A stretch of 64,000 bases of DNA, taken from Henckelia pumila (lineage: Eukaryota > Streptophyta > Magnoliopsida > Lamiales > Gesneriaceae). A model generated the notes under the pieces. The model had not been told where the DNA came from, did not search any database, and saw only the letters and a program-made list of their open reading frames with translations. Made by a program: the position numbers and the translations under genes. Shown here piece after piece: positions 56,401-64,000 of the stretch; positions within the stretch are counted from its first letter, which is position 1, and each line of letters opens with the position of its first letter. The DNA is taken from assembly GCF_033568475.1 (NCBI RefSeq), contig NC_133123.1, forward strand, positions 133,520,930 through 133,584,929, in the 5' to 3' direction.

Positions 56401-59400
56401 ATCTCACCACCCCCCCACACACACCTGAGCTTAACGGCTTTTCCGAACGCCGTCACCGACACATCGTCGAGACTGGTCTTACACTACTTCAACATGCGCA
56501 CATGCCAATCTCTTTCTGGCCACATGCTTTTTCTACCGCCGTCTATCTCATTAATCGAATGCCAAAGGTTAATCTCGATATGAAATGTTCCTTTGAAAAA
56601 CTATTTAACACCACACCCAACTATTCAAGGCTAAAGGTGTTCGGATGTCTCTGTTATCCGTGGCTTCGGCCATATGGATCTCACAAACTTGAATCTCGCT
56701 CGAAACCCTGCGTTCTTCTTGGTTACTCCTCCACACAAAGTGCATATCAATGTTATGAACCAATATCAAAGAAAATTTTTGTCTCCCGCCATGTCACATT
56801 TGTCGAAACAATCTTTCCCTTCTCGCATCAATCTCTCTCACTTCCTCGTCCGCTTAGTACTACTTTCCAAGAATGGATACCGACAAATCTTCCTAATTTC
56901 CACTCCTCCTCACATAATGCTCCATCCCCACCTCAATATTCATCATCCTCTGATTTCAGATTCAATCATCAAAATTTGTTACCTGAGGTTATTCTTTTAC
57001 ACACTACACCACCTGCTACTGTTATATCCCACATTCCCACTACTTCTCAAAGCCCGTCCGATCCCAGCCTTATTTCCCCACAGGTAGACTCTGGTGATCA
57101 TGTGGCCACCCCTACTCAACATTTCTCTCGCAATCTCCATAGCATGTCGTCGGAAGCACCATCCTTATCACCATCCTCATCCCAACCAGCCAAGCCCTCC
57201 TCACCCCACAATACTCATCAAATGCGCACTCGAGCCAAAAATCACATACACAAACCTCTCACCAAGCTTAGCTTGACCACCACTCATTCCTCAGCCCACA
57301 TCGAACCCACATCTGTCTCCCAGGCCATGAAACATCCTCAATGGAGGGCAGCCATGTCCGATGAGTTTACTGCTCTCTTACGTAATGGAACTTGGCAGCT
57401 TGTTCCTCCGAACAGTTCACAGAATCTGATTGGATGTAAATGGGTGTTTCGCATCAAACACCATCCTGATGGTTCCATCGATCGCTTCAAGGCTAGGCTA
57501 GTTGCCAAGGGCTTTCACCAACGACCAGGCATCGATTACCATGAGACATTTAGTCCTGTCATCAAACCTACCACAGTGCGTCTTGTACTCAGTCTTGCTA
57601 TCTCCAAAGGGTGGCCTCTCAAGCAAATGGATGTCAATAATGCTTTTCTTCATGGACACCTAACTGAAGATGTCTATATGATTCAACCCCCAGGCTTCAT
57701 TGACAAGAACAATCCAACATTTGTCTGTCAACTCAAGAAAGCTCTCTATGGATTAAAACAAGCCCCAAGAGCTTGGTACAATGAGCTTCGCCAATTTCTG
57801 CTATCAATTGGGTTTGTGAATTCCAAGACAGATGCCTCTTTGTTTATCTATAATCATATGCATCTCACCTTGTACCTTTTAGTGTATGTCGATGATTTAA
57901 TCCTGACAGGTAATGATGATGGCCTTCTAGGCAGGTTCACCACCCAACTTGCCAACAAATTCTCCATCAAAGATCTTGGCACTCTCTCCTACTTTCTCGG
58001 TGTCGAAGTCATCCCATCCACTCATGGTATTTTCTTATCTCAGCACAAGTATATCCATGATCTCTTACAAAAGGCCAACATGCTCAATGCAAAACATGTT
58101 CAGACACCCATGTCTCCTAATCATGTGCCAAGTTTACTTGATGGCACCTCACTCACTGATGCCACAGAATATCGTTCTATTGTTGGTGGCTTGCAGTACC
58201 TATCACTTACACGCCCCGATATTGCGTTTTCTGTCAATAAATTATCACAATTCATGCATCACCCAACTACCGAACATTGGACAGCGGTCAAAAGATTACT
58301 CCGTTATCTTCAAGGAACTATACATCATGGTTTGTTTCTTCGCAAGAATTCTCCCTTATTACTCCATGGTTTTTCGGATGCTGATTGGGCCGGTAACACT
58401 GACGACCGCACCTCGACAAGTGCACATGTCATTTTTCTCGGACATAATGCTATTTCATGGAGCTCAAAGAAACAACGCACTGTGGCACGTTCTTCCACTG
58501 AAGCAGAATATCGAGCTGTAGCCTCTGTCACTGCTGAAATCACTTGGCTACAATCATTGTTACATGAACTAGGAGTTCACCTCTCTCCAACCCCAACCGT
58601 TTATTGTGATAATATTGGCGCCACATATTTATGTGCCAATCCCGTCTTTCATTCTCGGATGAAACATATTGCTATTGATTTTCATTTTGTTCGCGAAAAA
58701 GTACAAAGTGGTATGCTTCGAGTTTCCCATGTTTCTTCAGAAGATCAACTGGCCGATGGACTTACTAAGCCACTATCTCAACAACGTCTCGAGAAACTTC
58801 GAGTCAAGATTGGTGTCCTCCCAAGAGCCACCATCTTGAGGGGGCATATTAAGGAAAGCATTAGTTAAGGATAAATTGTATATTATGTAATCTGTTAGCT
58901 GTAAATATTCTACATAATTAGAGGAATCACAAGCTCGATTAGTGGTAGAGAATCACTCACTTTCTCTTATTAATTATTCTTCTTGTTGTATATATATCCT
59001 CGGTAATGGAAAGATAATATACACTTTATTTTCACAACTTATTATTATTCATTCTTCTTTACCTCTTACACTGAAAACGTGTCATCTACAATAGATTAGA
59101 ATGAACACAGAAATAAGGAATGACAGAAGATAACATACACGAAATCAAGAGAATGCAAAATATTTGCCTGCTTGAAGCCTCTTAGGATGTAGAACAAATC
59201 AAGGATATATTCAATGGACGTTCCAGAAATTCAAATGTATGACACGTGGATAACCATTTTTAAGTTTCATAAGGTACAGATCTACTTTCATGGTCATGAA
59301 TAAAAAGTACATAAGATAAAGCGTTGAAATTGGATTCTTCTTTAACACAAAAAAATTAGTGAGAAGGAGCATTTTGGAGTTTTTAAAGAAAACTACAAAG

Positions 59401-61409
59401 ACAGATTTACCTTAGAGTTTTCACCATTTCACTTTCAAGCATTAAATAGGTGAAGGCGGTGTTTACACAAGCATGATGCAAACATGCATTTTGAAAATGC
59501 TCATGGATTTGATTAAGCAGGTAAATCACAATACATTCACATACTCAGGATTGAGAGGGTAACATCGTAAAGAGCCAGTGAAACAAGAAGCGAAGCTTCA
59601 AATTTAGTCAAGCGAACATCTTTTATACGCAGTGATTTTACATCCAATTTGAAATAAAGGAGGATAAGTAAGGAAAAAAGATGAGCTGATATAGAGAAAC
59701 TTATTCTCCTAAGTGCATCACCAAGATTCACTTCTGAAGTTTTCTCTAGTGTTTGCCAGTTGCCTTAATCATATAAATGACTATCAACTATCATAAAGAA
59801 CACGAGTTCGTCTACTGCAAGAGTAAAAGATTTTCTGTTGGCCGTTGACAGAAGGCACATTTACCATGTTTCGCTTCCCTTTTACTCTTTTTTGCTTCCT
59901 ATCATTCCACGTTTCATATTGATGATCTTTTGTCGTCGTTAGATTCCTTGTTTAAAGTTCGATGGCATCGGTCAGATACCGTTATTGGAAGTAACATATT
60001 GACTTCAAAGCAAACAAACGAAAAATACTTAAAGAGTTAAGATCGTATCAACATTAAGTAATGATGTTCAACCAACAAAATGGCAAAAAGGAAAAGAGTC
60101 TCCGTAAAAGGCGGAAAAAATGAAGCTATCTCACCCTTCTTTGGATTCTTTCTCAATAGCATGGCTTAAATTAGAACAAGCAGCACTGATACGGCACGCT
60201 CCAATGCTGTAAATTAAACACAAAGCATTAATGTAAATCCTTCCACCACATTATTATCAAGAGACTGGTAAATTTCCAACAATAAAAACAATAATGCTAG
60301 CTTTTTCATTCAATAAAAATTAAGATTGAAAAAGGCAACTCAAACAGGAAATTTAAGCAAATTCAAGCAGAAGGCCAGCAGAAGCAGATAACTTCTACAT
60401 CAAGACCCATAAACATTTTCAAGTCTAAAACGAGCTGTTAGATTTACATGTGTGTAATTACCATGCAGCACTTCCTTTGAGCTTGATACAAAGTTCGTTC
60501 ATCTCACTAAGGTCAACATGTGGTTGATTCCTGCCAATGATCGATCACAACGATACAGTTTAACAATGAAGATCACCTCCTAATAACATAAGATAAGCCA
60601 AATCAATGTGTAAGAAAGCCGTACAAAGTTTTTCCCATCTGTTTCACCACTTTTCCAACGTCGGTGGAAAAATTAGAAATCAAGTCGAAGAAGAATCTAG
60701 TACCACCGTCCTCCTTCAACAAATAGCACTCCCGAAAATGGTAATCAATCAATCCCTACAAGCATCAAGAGTAAATCAAATCTGATCATAGATAAAAAAA
60801 AGAAAGATCTATATAGTGTGCTTAGTTTTGTATTTTTGGCCAGTTTTCCAAGGACATATCGTGCAAACAACCCCAAGCAAATCTTAACGATTTTTACATC
60901 GAATATTTACACATAAATTAACACTACAACCATATAAATGTAAATGCAAGATCACGTCGATATCAAAAGAACAATGTAAGATCATTCCATCCAAAAGCGG
61001 TGAGATATAGTACTCGTGAACTAATTACGAAATCACATAGGTCATGTGTATAACATTTGATTAGTTCTATGTCACCACATGCACCATAAACTCACTCATG
61101 ATTGTGCACATATATATATATGTAAAACACACTAATGCATGTCCAAAAGGCTGAAATCCTTGCACACTCGAGTCCCCGAAAAAGACTTAACCCGCATGAA
61201 CCAAAACCTTTTAAAGTCAAATTAGCATAAAAAATTTCCCAACTTCAACTATTCCCATGTCAATTAACATAAATCTTATCAATGCAATTCTTTTCTTTAT
61301 GAACAAACAAAAAGACACAGAACAGAGGAAGGAAAGAAAAGAAAGTTACATTATTTTCGAGTCGTTGAATGGCATCAAACAGCAATTGTTTAAGGGCTTC
61401 TTGGTCCAT
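53482..61409 (-). CDS. Pseudo-histidine phosphotransfer protein (AHP-like)
   Basis: Six minus-strand exons: 61409-61350, 60755-60625 (3' edge within one base), 60530-60462, 60206-60135, 54183-54111 and 53514-53482. They join in frame to 145 residues, the usual AHP length. The start is [20 protein letters not shown] and the last exon encodes [10 protein letters not shown]. The HPt core reads [18 protein letters not shown] where active AHPs have LVHQLKGSSSSIGAQRV, so the phospho-accepting His is Ile at about residue 79. The following [20 protein letters not shown] matches the last HPt helix. Active AHPs pass phosphate from cytokinin receptors to response regulators. His-less members such as AHP6 inhibit this, so an inhibitory role is inferred. 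Intron 4 is 5.95 kb because it contains a whole Copia element in opposite orientation. All splice sites are GT-AG. Confidence 0.85.
54239..54243 (+). repeat. Target-site duplication of the Copia element, left
   Basis: CTGAA, repeated at 59071-59075. Confidence 0.9.
54244..54467 (+). repeat. Left LTR of the Copia element
   Basis: 224 bp, TATTAAGG...CTTACA, matching the right LTR. It contains a tatatata core that may serve as TATA box near 54387. Confidence 0.95.
54468..54480 (+). other. Primer-binding site of the Copia element
   Basis: TGGTATCAGAGCA directly after the left LTR, complementary to the 3' end of initiator methionine tRNA. Confidence 0.9.
54516..58868 (+). CDS. Copia gag-pol polyprotein
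   Basis: One frame of 1450 codons, from the ATG at 54516 into the first bases of the right LTR. Parts in order: gag with a CCHC zinc knuckle ([14 protein letters not shown]), aspartic protease (DSGASHHVT), integrase, reverse transcriptase (YVDDLILTG) and RNase H. Integrase placed before reverse transcriptase identifies the Ty1/Copia superfamily. It appears whole. Confidence 0.95.
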   Translation: MAESQSTIINSHNSPSSIFSINANTQISVKLTSTNYSSWRFQFQAILIGYDLMGFIDGSKPCPPQNIKTAEGVTTNPDYTLWIRQDQLILSAIANSISPNLVPFIASSLTSREAWNILTNTYAKPSRGRITLLKEDLRILTKGTQSITDYMQHVKVIADELSMLNHPIDNDDIVLKILSGLDEEYKDLCSAMHVRESSVTFEELHEKLINFEAHLKYEAQKKASIPHMPASANPTQKSSHFQSQKPPPNRTYYTPENTKNHRPRFLGNTSTYPSQPLSSATHPRPYLGKCQLCSEHGHSAKRCPTFKCIPWSPNPQPSKNPNNTPIYQAHFATPQAYPASPLAPSETEWLLDSGASHHVTSDLRNLSLHSEYPVTENIHIGDGTGLPITHSGSTTLPSSSKPFLLDNVLCVPSMKKNLISVSQFCSNNHASIEFLPSSFFVKDLRTGATLLEGATRDGVYEWPHVSPSTKPVIAFSSIKASANQWHHRLGHPSSSILRHLISNKSLPVSSPSESSFACNSCHCNKTHKLPFSISSLSSSRPLELIYSDVWTSPVVSYDDYKYYIVFVDHYTRYIWLYHLKRKSDVFDVFIRFKALVEKYFNKAIITLYTDNGGEYISLKSFLATNGISHLTTPPHTPELNGFSERRHRHIVETGLTLLQHAHMPISFWPHAFSTAVYLINRMPKVNLDMKCSFEKLFNTTPNYSRLKVFGCLCYPWLRPYGSHKLESRSKPCVLLGYSSTQSAYQCYEPISKKIFVSRHVTFVETIFPFSHQSLSLPRPLSTTFQEWIPTNLPNFHSSSHNAPSPPQYSSSSDFRFNHQNLLPEVILLHTTPPATVISHIPTTSQSPSDPSLISPQVDSGDHVATPTQHFSRNLHSMSSEAPSLSPSSSQPAKPSSPHNTHQMRTRAKNHIHKPLTKLSLTTTHSSAHIEPTSVSQAMKHPQWRAAMSDEFTALLRNGTWQLVPPNSSQNLIGCKWVFRIKHHPDGSIDRFKARLVAKGFHQRPGIDYHETFSPVIKPTTVRLVLSLAISKGWPLKQMDVNNAFLHGHLTEDVYMIQPPGFIDKNNPTFVCQLKKALYGLKQAPRAWYNELRQFLLSIGFVNSKTDASLFIYNHMHLTLYLLVYVDDLILTGNDDGLLGRFTTQLANKFSIKDLGTLSYFLGVEVIPSTHGIFLSQHKYIHDLLQKANMLNAKHVQTPMSPNHVPSLLDGTSLTDATEYRSIVGGLQYLSLTRPDIAFSVNKLSQFMHHPTTEHWTAVKRLLRYLQGTIHHGLFLRKNSPLLLHGFSDADWAGNTDDRTSTSAHVIFLGHNAISWSSKKQRTVARSSTEAEYRAVASVTAEITWLQSLLHELGVHLSPTPTVYCDNIGATYLCANPVFHSRMKHIAIDFHFVREKVQSGMLRVSHVSSEDQLADGLTKPLSQQRLEKLRVKIGVLPRATILRGHIKESIS
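58847..59070 (+). repeat. Right LTR of the Copia element
   Basis: 224 bp, matching the left LTR, followed by CTGAA at 59071-59075. Confidence 0.95.
59076..60134 (-). other. Remaining part of pseudo-HPt intron 4
   Basis: Ordinary AT-rich intron sequence. No exon or other element recognised. Confidence 0.5.
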
Positions 61410-61825
61410 TCTCCGATAACCTATGGTGCCACAGCAAGTAAAATTAAGCGAAAGAAGTAATTTGATTGGCATAACAGTCGGAGAATCCGATGAAAAAGAT
61501 GTGGGGTGTTGGATATCTGAGCCTAGCTAGCTAGCTAGGTTGTTGACATAAACACATGTGCATGAAATCAGCGGAACTCCACGAATGGCCAAAACTGTTA
61601 CCTTTTTTTAATAACACAAGAGTATCTAATATTTATGGAAATAGGAAGATATGACAAAATTACTAAATTATAAACTTTACTTAATATAAATTTTATTTTA
61701 TTAAGAAACTATGATCCTATAAGTAGTATCTGTGTTTATAAATATTAGTCGCTAAGGAAGTAAGGCGTATGAGTTGCGTGTGTAAATGATATTTGTCGTT
61801 TGAACATAATGTATTTATCATTTTA
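61410..61825 (-). other. Upstream region of the pseudo-HPt gene
   Basis: Contains a (ctag)n/gctagctagctagc palindromic run near 61527-61540. No clear TATA box. No further gene seen. Confidence 0.4.
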
Positions 61826-62055
61826 TCTTTCCCTATATATAAAGAATCCGTCCTTAGATAACATTTTTTGTTTTACCAAAATTGTTTTTATCATGTGATA
61901 TAGATATTACCATTTTGTTTTCTTTTGTTTTTTTCGACATTACAAGTTACAGTTTAGTTCATCCATAATTTTTACAATTATGATATTACTCTTATTTTAA
62001 TATAAATCAAATTAATTATAAAAATATTATACAAGTGCGTGCATCAATACACTAG
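61826..62055 (+). mobile_element. Non-autonomous Helitron, about 230 bp
   Basis: The 3' end is clear: a gtgcgtgcat hairpin-like motif, then ACTAG followed by T (62052-62056). The reverse complement of its 3' part shares 'aattaatttgatttatattaaaataag' blocks with the Helitrons at 43879 and 44162. The 5' end, A|TCTTTCCCTATATATAAAG at 61826, is plausible but less certain. Confidence 0.55.
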
Positions 62056-62956
62056 TATTTATAAAGAATTTTCAAATCAATAATGGTTAATGTTAAACAA
62101 TAAAATCAAAATATTAATTTTTTGTGAAACTCGGAGATGATATCAAATTATAATTTTAAATTTTTTTATAAGGGTGTGATAATATTATGTTAAACGAGAT
62201 ATAATAATTTAAAAATTCAAAAATATAGATAAAATATAAAAGAATATTTTATTGGATTTGATAGCTATAGATAAACAAAAAATTGATTAAAATAGGTTTT
62301 TATTATTTTCTTAATAAATTAGGATGAAGTGTTTTTGGATATATTTGGTTTATCAAAAATTATACCACGAAATCATAAGTAGTTACTCTAAATTTCTCCT
62401 ACATTAATATTAAATAATAAATAAATAAGATTAATGCTAGATGTAAACCTGTGTTAGTGTATACCGTTGCTTACAAGTTTCCTTATCAATAACAAAATTA
62501 TCATTGACTAATAAGATATATATTTATTTCTTTTCATTGATAGATTTGTATTTGGTAAAGGAAAATGTAAATTAACGTAAACCAATGTATATACTATAAA
62601 GTAGACATCTAGAGTTTTTCAATAAATAAATATATTACCCATATTTTTTTAAAATTAAATAAAGTAAGTGCTTTTATTTTATTGCAATTGTTAGACTCTA
62701 TGAGTATTTAGTTTATAATTTCAAAAGTGTAGATAAAGATAAAAGTAAAACGTTTTATCTACACTTTTGAATTTTTAAAAACGTTAACGTTTTATTAGGA
62801 TATATAAGTATATATAAGATGAAAATTGATAAAAATAAGTTTGATAATATATTTTTATTAAATAAAAATATAATATTTTATATTTGAGAAAATGGATATT
62901 TTTGGTTTAATAAAACACCATCGTTAGTTATTTTAAGTTCTGTTTCTTTAATAATA
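62056..62956. other. AT-rich intergenic DNA with a possible small MITE
   Basis: 62448-62612 has weakly inverted ends (gctagatgtaaacctgtgttagtgtata at left; ctctagatgtctactttatagtatata on the minus strand at right). No gene. Confidence 0.3.
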
Positions 62957-62990
62957 CTAGTAAAAAACACGTGCTACGCACGTGAGAGCA
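62957..62990 (-). mobile_element. Helitron 3' terminus (body extends right)
   Basis: On the minus strand: hairpin CACGTGCGTAGCACGTG (6-bp stem), then TTTTTTA and CTAG, followed by T. This is a textbook Helitron 3' end. The 5' end to the right was not located. Confidence 0.6.
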
Positions 62991-64000
62991 CTTTGTTTGT
63001 GTCATGTTAGTTATTTGATTGAATAAAAAATGATGTTATATCAATTTTTTGGAAATGAAATAATAGTTACACAAATGTGGCTAACAATATCCATAAATTA
63101 ATTATTTTTTAAAAAAATTATTCATGACTTACAATTCTTGATCTTTTTATTGTTTATTTGTCTCTTTCTCTCGATGATGTTGTTGACATACCAATTTTTT
63201 TATTATCTTAAAGTTTGATGCCTATGATGTGTTGGTTATCAATGATCTCTGAGTTTTTCTTATTTTGGCATCAATATATTGAATCTTCTATTACTGTAAT
63301 TGACTTCAAATAACTAATGTATTTATATCAGTATTCTTTTTTATTCTATAATTTGCATACAATTGATTTTAAATAGTGACATGTTCTTTATATGTTGTCA
63401 AACGTTGTATGAATTTCAAATTTTCATTAACATCACTATCTAATTCACATTATTTCAAGAAGAGTGATTAAATTCGATATACACAAATAATAAACCATAC
63501 CATAATGTATTTTTTTTCCTTCGTTAAATATTGTGTTTGACAAACTATACTTATAAATATTGGGTACAATTAAAGATAAAACAAATTACATGTGAAAATT
63601 TTTGTAGATATGAATATAATCACGGATATATTTTATATATTTATGAAAAAAAAATTGTAGATATAAATATAATCACGTGATATATTTTATAGATTTATGA
63701 AATTTTATATTTATAAATATTTATTCACGTTGGAGAAAACAATTAGTGACTTCTCAATAATCAATATTAATTCATGTCATATTACCTTCCGCACATTGAA
63801 AAATCATCATTCGAATAATATATATAATTTTTGGTTTTATATTAACTGATTGTTAAGACATCTTAACTTCTCTTATTCCTCTTCTTCTTCTTATATACTC
63901 TAAAAAAAAGAGTTTTGAAATATAAATTGTATCTAGTGTGAACATAGAGAGTTAATAAATAAATTTGTACTATGAAAGCATGTACGAGCAAGGTTATTAT
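62991..64000. other. AT-rich DNA, probably partly Helitron interior
   Basis: Contains a near-perfect local duplication: 'gtagatatgaatataatcacggatatattttatatatttatgaaa' at about 63605 and again at about 63657. No gene seen. Confidence 0.35.

Larger units (their letters stand above)
54244..59070 (+). mobile_element. Ty1/Copia LTR-retrotransposon, whole-looking and young
   Basis: Two 224-bp LTRs (54244-54467 and 58847-59070) look identical by eye. They are bounded by a 5-bp duplication CTGAA. A primer-binding site TGGTATCAGAGC for initiator methionine tRNA follows the left LTR at 54468, and a purine tract (TTGAGGGGG) precedes the right one. A single long frame lies between. The copy looks whole and, with matching LTRs, is a recent insertion. 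The LTRs begin TA rather than the usual TG and end CA. It sits in intron 4 of the pseudo-HPt gene, antisense to it. Confidence 0.95.

Noticed and set aside
55879-56462. Minus-strand ORFs inside the Copia element
   Set aside because: They are shadows of the long plus-strand frame, with no family resemblance.

Overview
The window is nuclear DNA of a flowering plant, clearly a eudicot. It is AT-rich, and its genes are split by many short introns. It carries plant-specific families: a PLS-type PPR protein, a CCH copper chaperone, a CBM22-GH10 xylanase pair, an AHP-type phosphotransfer protein and Myb/SANT-like transposon proteins. An asterid (for example Lamiales) would fit the repeat flavour, but the sequence alone does not prove it.

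Layout. 1-4694 looks like the right-hand part of a PIF/Harbinger DNA transposon. It holds a Myb/SANT-like exon, a small acidic ORF with three SUMO-interaction-like motifs, and an exon with an RNase H1 N-terminal domain. Directly beyond its right end lie the 3' exons of a BRD7/BRD9-like bromodomain gene (5252-8354), with one apparent frameshift in a C run. 8355-12998 holds two non-autonomous DNA transposons. 12999-15240 is the 3' part of a TypA/BipA translational GTPase gene that has lost its GTPase half and carries a 23-bp tandem duplication. 15241-20730 is repeats: (TA)n tracts, a multi-hairpin foldback element and a broken LTR-retroelement. 20730-29319 holds two tandem secreted GH10 xylanase genes of 587 residues each, copied with promoter and 3' UTR and separated by a decayed gene remnant. 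30915-33916 (minus) is an R3H-SUZ RNA-binding protein gene. 34270-39020 is intergenic repeats. 39229-43073 is a complete 14-exon MFSD14/HIAT1-like transporter gene. 43879-46149 holds two adjacent small Helitrons and a MULE with a perfect 9-bp target duplication. 48034-49402 is a CCH-type copper chaperone and 50598-52706 an intronless PPR gene. 53482-61409 (minus) is a six-exon pseudo-histidine-phosphotransfer (AHP-like) gene. Its fourth intron contains a young, whole-looking Ty1/Copia element (54244-59070). 61410-64000 is AT-rich DNA with further Helitron ends.

How the genes relate. There are no operons. The neighbours are unrelated housekeeping or signalling genes: chromatin reader, chloroplast translation factor, cell-wall hydrolases, RNA-binding protein, membrane transporter, copper chaperone, organelle RNA factor and cytokinin phosphorelay modulator. 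The unifying theme is transposon traffic. Several genes appear truncated, duplicated or interrupted next to element ends, and at least four genes use a GC-AG intron. The most unusual items are the three-SIM acidic ORF together with the RNase H1-N exon inside a Harbinger-type element, the His-to-Ile pseudo-HPt gene with its antisense Copia insertion, the recurrent GC donors, and the four-hairpin element embedded in (TA)n.
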